A stretch of 64,000 nt of DNA from Shewanella inventionis (GTDB taxonomy: Bacteria > Pseudomonadota > Gammaproteobacteria > Enterobacterales > Shewanellaceae), in the NCBI RefSeq assembly GCF_014641855.1, contig NZ_BMII01000002.1:62001-126000 (forward strand). The letters run 5' to 3'. Position 1 is the stretch's first letter, and every line of letters begins with the position of its first letter. A program made the position numbers and the translations under genes. The notes under the pieces are model-generated. The model was not told where the DNA came from. It ran no database searches and saw only the letters and a list, made by a program, of their open reading frames with translations. Positions 1 to 8,408 of the stretch are shown one piece after another.

Positions 1-576
1 GCAGTGTGGGCTGCAATTCGTTTTGGTGTTGCACGTGGTGTGTTTTCAAATGAAGCCGGTTTGGGTAGTGCGCCTATTGCTCATGCGGCAGCACAAACCA
101 ACAATCCTGTTAAGCAGGGGTTAGTGGCCATGCTAGGTACATTTATTGATACCATTATTGTGTGTTCTATTACCGGTTTGGCCATTATTGTGTCCGGTGC
201 GTGGACCTCGGGTGAAAATGGTGCGGCATTAACCTCGTATGCATTTTCGCATGCATTGCCTATGGGAAATTATATTGTGGCAATTGCTTTAGCTATTTTT
301 GCATTTACTACGATTTTAGGGTGGAGCTTTTATAGCGAAAAGTGCGTTCAGTACCTATTAGGTGAGAAAGCCGTTAAGCCATTTCGTTTAATTTGGACCT
401 TAGTTGTACCATTAGGTGCGGTGAGTTCGTTAGAGTTTATCTGGTTATTAGCCGACACATTAAATGCCATGATGGCGATCCCTAACTTAATTGCATTAGT
501 ATTGCTCAGCCCGATAGTGTTTAGTTTAACAAGAGAGTATTTTATTAAGCAGCGTGCCTTAAAAGCGCAAAGCTAA
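1..576 (+). CDS. Sodium:alanine symporter (AGCS family), C-terminal part
   Basis: This is the 3' end of an alanine/glycine:cation symporter. The reading frame is open from base 1, so the start lies outside the window and about 190 C-terminal residues remain. AGCS proteins import alanine or glycine with Na+ across the inner membrane and are usually 450-540 residues long. The family signature FSNEAGLGSAPIAHAAA lies near the start of the fragment and is followed by several hydrophobic membrane segments. The protein ends in a short basic tail. A strong stem-loop with a T-tract follows at 662-698. The family call is firm; the substrate is inferred from the family. Confidence 0.9.
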   Translation, partial: AVWAAIRFGVARGVFSNEAGLGSAPIAHAAAQTNNPVKQGLVAMLGTFIDTIIVCSITGLAIIVSGAWTSGENGAALTSYAFSHALPMGNYIVAIALAIFAFTTILGWSFYSEKCVQYLLGEKAVKPFRLIWTLVVPLGAVSSLEFIWLLADTLNAMMAIPNLIALVLLSPIVFSLTREYFIKQRALKAQS

Positions 577-661
577 TGTGTTGGTAATTATGGGCTGTTG
601 AACTTTTAGAGATGAAATGCATCTTAAAAGGGTAACAGATCCCCGATAAATACTCAGTGTT

Positions 662-698
662 AAGCATGTTCATTATGGTGATGAGCATGCTTTTTTTT
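662..698 (+). terminator. Rho-independent terminator after the AGCS gene
   Basis: A 12-bp stem (AAGCATGTTCAT pairs with ATGAGCATGCTT, one G-T pair) is followed by a run of eight T. It lies between the symporter stop and the RcsF-like gene, so that gene probably has its own promoter. Confidence 0.8.
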
Positions 699-711
699 AA
701 AAGGATTTAAT

Positions 712-1110
712 ATGAATAAAGTTTTTTTTACCGCATTGGGTACATCTGTGTTAGCGATTTTACTTGTATCTGGTTGCGCTAATTTGTCTATTAAAACCAA
801 TGCCGGCGAGGTTGCATTGGATAGTGTCAAAGTGGGTAAAGTGGACACATATACTTTAGAAGAATTGTCGAGATTGAGAGCTCAATTTATAGGTGATGTG
901 ACAACATCATATTGTGAAAACTCACTAGATCCGGCTAAGTTAGATTATTTACCCAGTCTGTCATCGATGGTAAAAACACTCAAATTACAGGTTTTGCAGC
1001 GTGGCGGTAATGGTATTGTGGTGAAGCAATGTGGCCGGCTTGCAGATTTGTCTTGTAACGTTTATATAGAATGTAACGGCGAAGCTTATTCTGTTAATAG
1101 AGATTTTTAA
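712..1110 (+). CDS. RcsF-like outer-membrane lipoprotein
   Basis: This 132-residue lipoprotein has a signal peptide ending in the lipobox LVSGC, so Cys22 would be lipidated. After cleavage four cysteines remain (68, 107, 115, 121). Their spacing (39, 8, 6) is close to that of RcsF (35, 9, 6), where they form two disulfides. The segment GNGIVV-QC and the motif CNVYIEC resemble the RcsF core. RcsF is the outer-membrane sensor that activates the Rcs phosphorelay on envelope stress. AAAAGGATTTAAT gives a good ribosome-binding site. No other Rcs gene is nearby, so the role is inferred from the fold only; the protein may serve a different envelope function. Confidence 0.6.
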   Translation: MNKVFFTALGTSVLAILLVSGCANLSIKTNAGEVALDSVKVGKVDTYTLEELSRLRAQFIGDVTTSYCENSLDPAKLDYLPSLSSMVKTLKLQVLQRGGNGIVVKQCGRLADLSCNVYIECNGEAYSVNRDF

Positions 1111-1142
1111 TTACCCCCCCGTCAACATCAGCTTTACTTTGC

Positions 1143-1175
1143 TAACCTCCTAAACATCAGCGTATTAGGAGGTTA
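1143..1175. terminator. Stem-loop between convergent genes
   Basis: A perfect 11-bp stem (TAACCTCCTAA with TTAGGAGGTTA) separates the RcsF-like gene from the end of the ABC permease and includes the permease stop codon. There is no T-tract on either strand, so termination is plausible but not shown. Confidence 0.45.
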
Positions 1176-2282
1176 ATCTAATCGTTTATTAAAGCGTTTT
1201 GCAGCCACCCCTAGCCCTATCAAGGTAAACCCAACGAGCCAGATAATATCGTCAATAAGGTCCATTAAGGTCGCGCCTTTCAACACGATTGCCCTGATGA
1301 CCCGCATAAAATGGGTGCCGGGTAATATTTCTGCTATCCACTGTGCTGCGGTTGGCATGGCTTCTAATGGGGTGATAAATCCAGACAGTAATATTGTGGG
1401 CAGTAGGATAAAAATGGTCATTTGCATGGCTTGAAGCTGAGTTTTGGCAATGGTTGAAATGATTAAACCTAGTGTGAGACTCGCGGTGATAAATAATAAT
1501 GTGCCGAGCAATAAATGGCAGATGGCACCGTTGATGGGCACTGCAAAAATAAGGTTACCTAGCCCTAAAATAATGGTCATTTGTACTAGGCCAATAACAA
1601 TATACGGTAGAATTTTACCTATCATCAGTTCAAGCGGTTTAATTGGGGTGGTGATCAGCAATTCTAAATTGCCGCGCTCTCTTTCACGCACAATGGCGGA
1701 TGATGTAAATAGCACCATGGTCATGGTCAGGATCACGGCAATCAATCCAGGTACAATATTGACCGCAGAGCGTTGTTCAGGATTATAAAACAGGCTGACT
1801 TCAAACCGAGATTGAGTGCTACTTATGCTGGGCATAATATCATTGAGTGACATGTTTTTGAGCTGTTTAATCGCACCGGCTATCATGGTGTCCGACCCAT
1901 CGACAATCCATTGACCAATGGGTTCATTGTTGGCCATTTTGGCCGTTAAGGTGGGGGGTAAAATTAACGCGGCTTTTATGTCACCGCGCCGAATGGCTGC
2001 CTGGGCTTGTTCTGCTGTCGTGAAGTGGTTTTTGATATCGACAACTTGAGTGACTTTAATGGCTTCTACTATCCACCTTCCTGCAGCCGAGTCACTTTGA
2101 TCAACAATAGCAACGGGGATTGCTCGCACATCAGTATTAATAGCATAACCAAATAGCAATAATTGGATCAGCGGGATCATAATGACCATTGCAAAGGTGA
2201 TGCGGTCACGACTCAGCTGTTTAATTTCTTTGGTTGTGATGGCAAGCATCCGCATATAACTATTGCGTATGGTGTGTAGCAT
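1173..2282 (-). CDS. ABC-2 type transporter permease (YhhJ/YbhR-like)
   Basis: This is the membrane subunit of an ABC exporter, 369 residues from the start chosen here. One N-terminal membrane helix (near residues 30-50) is followed by a large periplasmic domain and a C-terminal block of about five helices, the usual plan of YhhJ/YbhR/YbhS permeases. An upstream in-frame start at 2336 would overlap the ATPase gene by 50 bp. The ATG at 2282 has the ribosome-binding site GGAGGG, which overlaps the end of the ATPase gene, so I chose it. It is the last gene of the adaptor-ATPase-permease operon. Related E. coli operons (ybhGFSR) have two permeases; only one is present here, so the channel may be a homodimer. 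The substrate is unknown, with drugs or lipophilic compounds likely. Confidence 0.88.
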   Translation of the reverse strand: MLHTIRNSYMRMLAITTKEIKQLSRDRITFAMVIMIPLIQLLLFGYAINTDVRAIPVAIVDQSDSAAGRWIVEAIKVTQVVDIKNHFTTAEQAQAAIRRGDIKAALILPPTLTAKMANNEPIGQWIVDGSDTMIAGAIKQLKNMSLNDIMPSISSTQSRFEVSLFYNPEQRSAVNIVPGLIAVILTMTMVLFTSSAIVRERERGNLELLITTPIKPLELMIGKILPYIVIGLVQMTIILGLGNLIFAVPINGAICHLLLGTLLFITASLTLGLIISTIAKTQLQAMQMTIFILLPTILLSGFITPLEAMPTAAQWIAEILPGTHFMRVIRAIVLKGATLMDLIDDIIWLVGFTLIGLGVAAKRFNKRLD

Positions 2283-2286
2283 GCAA

Positions 2287-3258
2287 TTAACCCTCCTGTT
2301 TGTGTAGGTTGGGGTTTTGTCCGGTATGACTGACAAACACGTCTTCTAAGTTTGCCGTGACTAGGCGGATGTCTTGCTGCTGAAGCGGGCGATGGTGCAG
2401 TTGGCATTGATGCATTACCCAACAGATAGGGTCGTTAATGTGCTTACTGACTAATACTCTAAGCCGATGGCCTAATTGTGCTGCTGACTGTATTTCTGCC
2501 AACGTGCTTAATGCTTGTTTTAATTGCCTTAAATCCGTTGTGGTAATTTCTACTACGTGAGCATTGATATTGTCCATTAACGTTTTTGGTGTGTCGTCAG
2601 CTTTAATTGTTCCTTTTTCCATAATGGCTATTTTATGGCAGCGCTCGGCTTCATCCATATAGTGAGTGGTGACCAAAATACTGGTGCCTTGTTCAGACAA
2701 GTCGAATAATTGCTCCCAAAAATCACGTCGATTTTGTGGATCGACCGCGGATGTGGGCTCATCTAAAAACAATAATTTGGGCTGGTTTAAACAGGCACAG
2801 GCCAGTGCAAGCCGTTGCCGCTGGCCGCCACTTAGGGTGCCAGCAAGTTGATGTTGGTATTGGTTGAGCTTATAAGTGCTTTGCAGTTGATCAATGCGCT
2901 TTTTACATTCTTGGGCGTCTATGCCGTAAATTCGGCCAATAAATTGCAGGTTTTCTTTGACGGTGAGATCGTCATAAAGCGAAAATTTTTGCGTCATATA
3001 GCCTATCTTATGGCGCAACGCTTCGGCTTGCTTAGGAATGGCTAATCCCATTACATTGATGTTGCCTTCACTTGGCGTTAATAGGCCTGTTAGCATTCTA
3101 ATGGTGGTGGATTTGCCACAGCCGTTAGGGCCTAAAAATCCATATATATGGCCCTTAGGGACGTACAGATTTAAAGACTCAACCGCAATAAAGTCGCCAA
3201 ATCGCTTGGTAAGATTATCAGCCTTAATTACCCATTGCGGGTCTGTTGTGTGATTCAT
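2287..3258 (-). CDS. ABC transporter ATP-binding protein (exporter)
   Basis: This is the ATPase subunit of the exporter, 323 residues. Walker A is GPNGCGKST at 43-51, the Q-loop glutamine is at about 90, the signature LSGGQ is at 142-146, and Walker B with its catalytic glutamate (LLFLDEP) is at 162-168. The sequence most resembles the single-domain ATPases of YbhF/CcmA-type drug and polyketide exporters. About 80 residues after the nucleotide-binding domain form a C-terminal extension typical of this group. It overlaps the upstream adaptor gene by 4 bp (ATGA) and lies 4 bp before the permease, which indicates translational coupling. Confidence 0.9.
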   Translation of the reverse strand: MNHTTDPQWVIKADNLTKRFGDFIAVESLNLYVPKGHIYGFLGPNGCGKSTTIRMLTGLLTPSEGNINVMGLAIPKQAEALRHKIGYMTQKFSLYDDLTVKENLQFIGRIYGIDAQECKKRIDQLQSTYKLNQYQHQLAGTLSGGQRQRLALACACLNQPKLLFLDEPTSAVDPQNRRDFWEQLFDLSEQGTSILVTTHYMDEAERCHKIAIMEKGTIKADDTPKTLMDNINAHVVEITTTDLRQLKQALSTLAEIQSAAQLGHRLRVLVSKHINDPICWVMHQCQLHHRPLQQQDIRLVTANLEDVFVSHTGQNPNLHKQEG

Positions 3259-4214
3259 TTTGGTGCCGGTAAAATTACTTGAGCAGGAATACCAGTCGGA
3301 AGATCGCGTGCTGAGTCATCTAAATTTATTTCGGCTAAAAAAGCTAGTCGTGAACGGTCGCTTTGATTGAGGGCGTAATAAGGTGTAAATGCAGGTTCTG
3401 TACTCATCCAACGCAATTTACCGGCAAATGGCTTATCGAATCCGTCAATTTTTACTGGCAAGGCTTGACCGATTTGAAGTTTAGCGGCGTAAGGCTCAGG
3501 AATGTACACTCTGGCATACGGGGCGCTGTCTGCCTGAATTACCGCAACTACCGCACTGAGCGGGACGCGCTCGCCGACATTGTAAGGTAGGTTGTCTAGG
3601 ACCCCGTTGCGCGTTGCGCGGATACTCAAGTCGCTGTATACCTGTTGCTCATAACGTAAATTGGCGTTCGCGGCATCTAATGCTGCCTGGGCTTGAAATA
3701 TATCTTCTTGGCGAACGCCTTTAATTAAAATGGTTAATCGATCGTTTGCGGCATCGTATTCGGCATTGGCTTTGTCTCGAAGGGCTAATGCGCGGTCGCG
3801 TTCGGCTTCACTCACTAAACGCTTCGTTAATAAACTGGCTGTGCGTTGATATGACTTTTGCGCTTCTATTTTGGCTGCATTGGCACTTTTTAGGGCAGAG
3901 TTAGCACTGGCAATATCTTCTGGGCGTTCACCATTGGTAAGCTTTAATAAATAGGCCTGTGCTTTTACTACCTCGGCTTGCATAACAGCTAAACGTGCGG
4001 CTTGTTTGTGTGTATCAAATTGAACTAATAAATCACCTGTGCTGATCTGCATGCCTTTTTTGATCGGCTGGGCGGTGATGATTTCTGCCGCTGTTGCACG
4101 CAATAGCACTCGGTCGCGTTCTAATGTACCAAGCGCTTCATCGGGCTCAATTGGTGTGCAACCCTTGATGAGCGCTAAGCTAAAAATTAACCCAACAAAT
4201 AGCAGATGTTTCAT
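3255..4214 (-). CDS. HlyD-family periplasmic adaptor (membrane fusion protein)
   Basis: This is the first gene of the ABC exporter operon and encodes a YbhG/YhiI-like membrane fusion protein of 319 residues. The N-terminus (MKHLLFVGLIFSLALIKGC) is a signal or anchor segment ending in a cysteine that might be lipidated, although the preceding lysine makes a poor lipobox. It is followed by a biotinyl-lipoyl-like half motif, a long alpha-helical hairpin rich in Ala, Lys and Glu (about residues 75-190) and beta-barrel domains. The ATG at 4214 is preceded by GAGGT at good spacing and is preferred to a TTG five codons upstream. The protein would join the inner-membrane pump to an outer-membrane channel. 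Confidence 0.85.
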   Translation of the reverse strand: MKHLLFVGLIFSLALIKGCTPIEPDEALGTLERDRVLLRATAAEIITAQPIKKGMQISTGDLLVQFDTHKQAARLAVMQAEVVKAQAYLLKLTNGERPEDIASANSALKSANAAKIEAQKSYQRTASLLTKRLVSEAERDRALALRDKANAEYDAANDRLTILIKGVRQEDIFQAQAALDAANANLRYEQQVYSDLSIRATRNGVLDNLPYNVGERVPLSAVVAVIQADSAPYARVYIPEPYAAKLQIGQALPVKIDGFDKPFAGKLRWMSTEPAFTPYYALNQSDRSRLAFLAEINLDDSARDLPTGIPAQVILPAPK

Positions 4215-4260
4215 AGCGACCTCATACAAGGATATGATTACATTATACGTTTGATGAGCA

Positions 4261-4290
4261 GGCTAAGTGTGATGTACAGCACACTTAGCC
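4261..4290. terminator. Stem-loop between the DUF1704 gene and the exporter operon
   Basis: A perfect 11-bp inverted repeat (GGCTAAGTGTG with CACACTTAGCC) with a 8-nt loop lies just after the stop of the DUF1704 gene. There is no T-tract, so it may be a weak terminator or an RNA-stabilising hairpin. Confidence 0.5.
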
Positions 4291-4298
4291 AATACTAC

Positions 4299-5651
4299 TT
4301 ATTCGAAGTTGTTATCAAATTCAGAGTCTTCGAATAAATCGACCGTCGTTGTAGGGGCCACATTTTTAAACTGACGTGCAAAGTGTCGTTGCACCCCTTT
4401 AAGATCGATGTTGCCAATGCCTGAAGCAAAACCAAACCAGGCGTACAACCCGCTAATATCTTCAAACATTGGCGGTAAATATTTCGGTTTGGCGATGATG
4501 CCTTCTTGGAATGCCTGATACAGTACCGGAATATCTTCAATGGCGAGCTTGCCTAAAAATAGCATTGGGATAAGTTCTGGCAGGCCTGTGCTTATTGCGC
4601 TGCGGATAAAGTTAATGTTTTCAACGTAGCCTCGCACATAGGAAATATCTTTAGTAAAAAAGCTGCCGCCACCGACCATACCGCCGCGAAACACACGTTG
4701 AGTAACACGATAACTGTCTTTTGAGCTTAAGTTAAGGTTTCTAAAATAGCGGTAGACTTCAATAAAATCGGCCCCTTGCTCTGCCATATCAACCGCTGAA
4801 ACGCGGTCGCTAATTCGCCGCGCTCGCCCAGGGTTTGAGCTTAACGTGAGCATTTCCATCAACACGGCCAAGCCTTCTTGTGACGCGGTGACTCGGGGCG
4901 ATCCGACACTAAGCCAGGTAGCATGTGGCTGAGCACGGCCGTTTAGCGTGGTGCCCACATGAACCCATCCCTCGTGGACTTCATAGACATTAAGATCTGA
5001 CTCGCTAAACATGGCGCGGGTATTGAGTTTAACGGTATCGCCACCCACCGCAGCATCTGAGGCTATACCATCACTCAATTTAACGTGGATTTCATCGTTA
5101 TGAAAATACTTCACTAAGCGCTCGCTGAGCACTTCTACAGCTTCGGGAGCTGTAACAATTTTGGGGTGACGCTGGCTCATATGGCGAGCTGCGGGTAATG
5201 AAAATATATGGCTTAATCTGTCGCCAAGCTGCCTTAGTGTATGTCGATCACCATGCAATTTATGACTTGCACTGCCATAGAGTTCTTGGCTGAGTTTACC
5301 AAAGGTAGGGTTGCCACGATTGTGCAGCATATCAATTACGATTCGGTATTGGTCAATATTAGCCAACAAAATTTTGCCTAATTTATCGCGCTTACCCAGG
5401 CCTTTTTCAATGGCACTTTTTAGGCCTTGTAAATCACTTTGTGTTTGATCGGCATTAAATGACAGTGGAATCGATTGATAGAAATCATTGCTGACTTTAG
5501 GTAGTTCTTTAGTCTGTTTTGCTAAGAAGTCATCTTCAATTTGTTTTGGCCATTTAATCGAATCTAAAATTTTAATCGGTGCTTGGATACGAATTAATTC
5601 ATCAGAAAAACGACGAATATCTTGCTGATAACGCAATAAAGACTCAGACAT
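4299..5651 (-). CDS. DUF1704 (QEGLA-motif) metallopeptidase-like protein
   Basis: This 450-residue cytosolic protein belongs to the DUF1704 family, often labelled flavohemoglobin expression-modulating QEGLA protein. The conserved zinc-site pattern HExxxH is present as HEGWVH (226-231), and the name-giving QEGLA is at 258-262. Eukaryotic members with the same domain include MATCAP, a tubulin tyrosine carboxypeptidase, so a peptidase activity is a reasonable inference. The bacterial substrate is not known. The gene stands alone with an ATG start and a stem-loop after it. No flavohemoglobin gene is nearby, so the database name is not supported by context. Confidence 0.8.
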   Translation of the reverse strand: MSESLLRYQQDIRRFSDELIRIQAPIKILDSIKWPKQIEDDFLAKQTKELPKVSNDFYQSIPLSFNADQTQSDLQGLKSAIEKGLGKRDKLGKILLANIDQYRIVIDMLHNRGNPTFGKLSQELYGSASHKLHGDRHTLRQLGDRLSHIFSLPAARHMSQRHPKIVTAPEAVEVLSERLVKYFHNDEIHVKLSDGIASDAAVGGDTVKLNTRAMFSESDLNVYEVHEGWVHVGTTLNGRAQPHATWLSVGSPRVTASQEGLAVLMEMLTLSSNPGRARRISDRVSAVDMAEQGADFIEVYRYFRNLNLSSKDSYRVTQRVFRGGMVGGGSFFTKDISYVRGYVENINFIRSAISTGLPELIPMLFLGKLAIEDIPVLYQAFQEGIIAKPKYLPPMFEDISGLYAWFGFASGIGNIDLKGVQRHFARQFKNVAPTTTVDLFEDSEFDNNFE

Positions 5652-5880
5652 TGTCTTTTCCTAATCTATATACCTGATATTTTACTTATATTAGCAGATG
5701 TTGTTCACAAAACTGCAATGAAAAAAACGCAAGCAACCTAGCCCTAGTTTGGTGCAATCTGAATTTTTAGGTCGCAGAATATCGCTGTATGTTTTACTTA
5801 AGTAACTGTAAATATTAATTAATACTTTTTGGCGCTAAAACTGCTTTGTTTGATTGTCGTGTTGATAAAAAGGAAAGCAT

Positions 5881-6858
5881 ATGGCTGCAATGAGTTATTT
5901 AAGCGTTATTGAACGCTACCATGAATATGAAAACCTGGTACACGAGCTTCTTGAGTCGATTTTGGTCGGTGTGGGAGATGTGAATTTATTCGATAAACCC
6001 GTATCTGCAAAAGTGTTTGAAGATATGGCAGTCAGTTATCCTTTTGTGGAGTTAATTTATTTACTTGATGAAAAAGGAATACAGGTTAGTCCTAATATTA
6101 GTGTGGTAAACCAACAAATTAAGCTACTGAATAACGGAAAACAAGCCGATAGGAGTCAACGTCCTTATTTTACCCAGCTTTCAGAGGCGAACACCGCTCA
6201 TATTACACGCCCTTATTTGTCTAATGCTGGCGGTGGATTATGTTTGTCGGCCTCGCAAATTTTAACATCATCAAGTGGTGAGGCTGGTATTGTAGTGATT
6301 GATGTCAATTTAACCCGTTTAATCGAGTTTATGATGGGCGACAGTGCTCGGCGTAAAATGTCGCCGTTTTTCAAAAGTATTTATGCCGCAATCGTGCTGT
6401 GTTTATTTGTATTGGTGACAGTATTAATGTGGACAGTGACGTTAGATATTTATGCGCTTTTTAGTCAGGCGTCTGCTCGGTACGACCCTTTGCAGCCCTT
6501 TGGTATTATTATTTTTTTAACCCTGGCACTGGCTATTTTTGATTTGGGTAAGACCATTTTGGAAGAAGAAGTGCTAATGCATAAAGATATTTTTAGGCAT
6601 AGCTCGACTCGCAGAACGATCACGCGATTTATTTCGACAATTTTGATTGCGATTTCGATTGAGGCACTGCTTACTATGTTTAAAGCGTCACTGGGTGAAA
6701 AACAATATATTGAACCTGCAATTTTGATGATGTTAGCGGTTGTTGGCTTGTTAGTTGGCTTGGGGATTTATGTGTATTTAGGCGCAAAAGCGGAGTTACT
6801 GCTTACCCAAACACAAGCCAACAGACAGGGTAGCAAAACAGCTAAAAATATTGCCTGA
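5881..6858 (+). CDS. PDC/Cache-like domain protein with four C-terminal membrane helices
   Basis: This 325-residue protein has an N-terminal PDC/Cache-like sensory region (about 20-150), marked by a RPYFTQL motif and the closing segment AGIVVIDVNLTRLIEF. Four hydrophobic helices follow (about 166-190, 203-226, 248-268, 280-303) and then a short polar tail. No effector domain such as HAMP, kinase or GGDEF is attached. The N-terminus has no membrane segment or signal peptide, which is unusual because Cache domains normally sit in the periplasm between two helices. The start ATG has AAAGGAAA upstream. It may relay a signal through a partner protein; the function is unknown. Confidence 0.65.
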   Translation: MAAMSYLSVIERYHEYENLVHELLESILVGVGDVNLFDKPVSAKVFEDMAVSYPFVELIYLLDEKGIQVSPNISVVNQQIKLLNNGKQADRSQRPYFTQLSEANTAHITRPYLSNAGGGLCLSASQILTSSSGEAGIVVIDVNLTRLIEFMMGDSARRKMSPFFKSIYAAIVLCLFVLVTVLMWTVTLDIYALFSQASARYDPLQPFGIIIFLTLALAIFDLGKTILEEEVLMHKDIFRHSSTRRTITRFISTILIAISIEALLTMFKASLGEKQYIEPAILMMLAVVGLLVGLGIYVYLGAKAELLLTQTQANRQGSKTAKNIA

Positions 6859-6951
6859 TATCAAAATCGCAATTCGCTAAAAGCACTAAATAGCATGTGT
6901 CTGTTAGCTTGATGCGTGAGTTGTTAGGTTAATGCGTTGTGGCATTAAATT

Positions 6952-6980
6952 AAAAAGGGATAAATTTATTATCCCTTTTA
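6952..6980. terminator. Bidirectional terminator
   Basis: AAAAGGGATAA pairs with TTATCCCTTTT, with A-runs and T-runs on the flanks. It lies between two convergent genes and can serve both. Confidence 0.7.
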
Positions 6981-6983
6981 TGA

Positions 6984-7160
6984 CTAGAAAAAGTCGTCAT
7001 CGCCAATTGCTTTGCGTAATTGCGCCTGTTCGAGAAAGTCCTCTAACCTGCGTTTGATTTGACGTTTATGTTGTAATGACTCTGCCGATTTTGAGTTTCT
7101 AGGTGAAGTCATCGCGTCAATTTCTGTGTCATCTGGCACTCGATCTGTAAGATTAGCCAT
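6984..7160 (-). CDS. Small PA3496-like protein
   Basis: This is a short basic/acidic protein of 58 residues. I chose the ATG at 7160 because GAGGG lies 7 nt upstream; a longer frame to 7226 has no such signal. The C-terminal stretch KRQIKRRLEDFLEQAQLRK ending in DDDFF matches the pattern of the PA3496-type small proteins found next to various genes in gammaproteobacteria, which are described as putative envelope-integrity proteins. No membrane segment or signal peptide is visible. The function is unknown. Confidence 0.6.
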   Translation of the reverse strand: MANLTDRVPDDTEIDAMTSPRNSKSAESLQHKRQIKRRLEDFLEQAQLRKAIGDDDFF

Positions 7161-7341
7161 AACGAAACCCTCAAGTTGAATGGTAAAACGAAACAAATTC
7201 AATGAGCACTTTCTAACTAAAAACATACCAATAGAAAAGTAAATTATTTTGACTGTTGTGGGCAGCTTTTTTTACCTTTCATTTTGAGCTTAGCATTATT
7301 TTTTATTCTTGCTAAAAATGTGTGATGATAATCGCTTAAAT

Positions 7342-7377
7342 AAAAATGCCATTGCGGTTAACAATGGCATTTTTTTA
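7342..7377 (-). terminator. Terminator of the TorF-like gene
   Basis: AAATGCCATTG pairs with CAATGGCATTT around a 7-nt loop, with an A-run that becomes a U-tract on the minus strand. It lies 20 bp beyond the end of the outer-membrane protein gene. Confidence 0.75.
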
Positions 7378-7397
7378 TTTTAAAACAGTAAGATAGC

Positions 7398-8084
7398 TTA
7401 CAGCGTAAAGCCGTATGAGTAGCCTAAAACAATTTTAGCATCGCTGTCTGGTAGGTCAGTATCTGACGCCATAAACGATATTGTGCCAATATCTGTTTCT
7501 GCGCTTAATGTCACATTGTAATCCGTGTAGGTGTCACCAAATAAGTCTTCAACAACATCACCTTGTGAGTAACCGTAGTGGAACGATAAGCTCAGTTTTT
7601 CAGTTAAAGGGAAGCTTGCGTTAGCTTGTAAGTAGCTCCAATCTTTTTCGTCTGATGCGCCAGACACATCAGAATCAGCATTAACCACTTGAGAGTAGCC
7701 TACGTCTAACCATTTCCAGCCTAATACTATGGCGATTTCACCAAAATCAATACTCGCGCCCGCATCTGGGTAAGCATAGTAAAGGTAACTTACATCGTAA
7801 GTTAAATCTTCTGTGAAGTTGCCACCATAACCACCATAAAAATCTAATTCGTAGCTGGTTTCGTCACCAAAATCGACGTTAGATGCCCAAGTTCCAGCAT
7901 AAAAACCAGAGTCATGTGCGTAATCAAGACCACCTTGAATCGCTGCCTCATTGCTGGTTTGCGTGGTGCCGCGCCATAAGTAGTTAGATGTCGCGCCAAT
8001 GTTGCCAGTGACTTCAGCAAGGGCACTGCCGCTCAATAGTAAACCTGTTGATAACGCAATTGCTTGATATAGTGATTTTTTCAT
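7398..8084 (-). CDS. TorF-family putative outer-membrane protein
   Basis: This is a secreted beta-barrel-like protein of 228 residues. The start used is the second of two close ATGs, 6 nt after AAGGG (the other is at 8090). A signal peptide ends at SGSALA. The mature part begins EVTGNIGATSNYLWRG, the hallmark of the TorF/Gcw_chp family (TIGR02001), and has alternating aromatic and polar residues through to the C-terminal phenylalanine-leucine region. These proteins are predicted to sit in the outer membrane, but no member's substrate can be read from the sequence. It is a single gene with its own terminator. Confidence 0.8.
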   Translation of the reverse strand: MKKSLYQAIALSTGLLLSGSALAEVTGNIGATSNYLWRGTTQTSNEAAIQGGLDYAHDSGFYAGTWASNVDFGDETSYELDFYGGYGGNFTEDLTYDVSYLYYAYPDAGASIDFGEIAIVLGWKWLDVGYSQVVNADSDVSGASDEKDWSYLQANASFPLTEKLSLSFHYGYSQGDVVEDLFGDTYTDYNVTLSAETDIGTISFMASDTDLPDSDAKIVLGYSYGFTL

Positions 8085-8408
8085 CTTCATCCCTTAATGT
8101 TTTATTGTCACTGAGTCATTTATTTATGGTTTAAACATACTCAATGTCGGTTTGTCTAAACACTAGTTAGCTAATCGCGTGCCACTTTTTTTAGTCTTTA
8201 TTTATCAGTGATTTAATGTGCTTTGCTACATTTTGCAGCAAAGCGGTTGCGGCTTAATGATGCAGTGTTGCACTTTTTTTGTGCAATGAGGGATCTTTGA
8301 TAATGATTTTACATAAAGCTATAAACGGTATGAATTGTTGGTATTTGTTAAATTTTATGCATAAAAAAACCTCCACAAGGAGGTTTTCGTTTAAAAGAAT
8401 AAGCGAGA
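8085..8408. other. Intergenic stretch between HU and the TorF-like gene
   Basis: This AT-rich stretch contains the HU terminator (8363-8387), a 7-bp hairpin at 8221-8243 (CTTTGCT with AGCAAAG) and a short hairpin with a T7 loop at 8268-8286. I see no small ORF with a ribosome-binding site. The promoter of the TorF-like gene must lie in its lower part. Confidence 0.4.
8363..8387 (-). terminator. HU gene terminator
   Basis: AAAACCTCC pairs with GGAGGTTTT around a 4-nt loop. The A-run at its left end forms the U-tract of the minus-strand transcript. Confidence 0.8.

Noticed and set aside
660..848. Minus-strand ORF over the terminator and the RcsF-like gene
   Set aside because: It overlaps the terminator hairpin and the RcsF-like gene, and has low-complexity composition.
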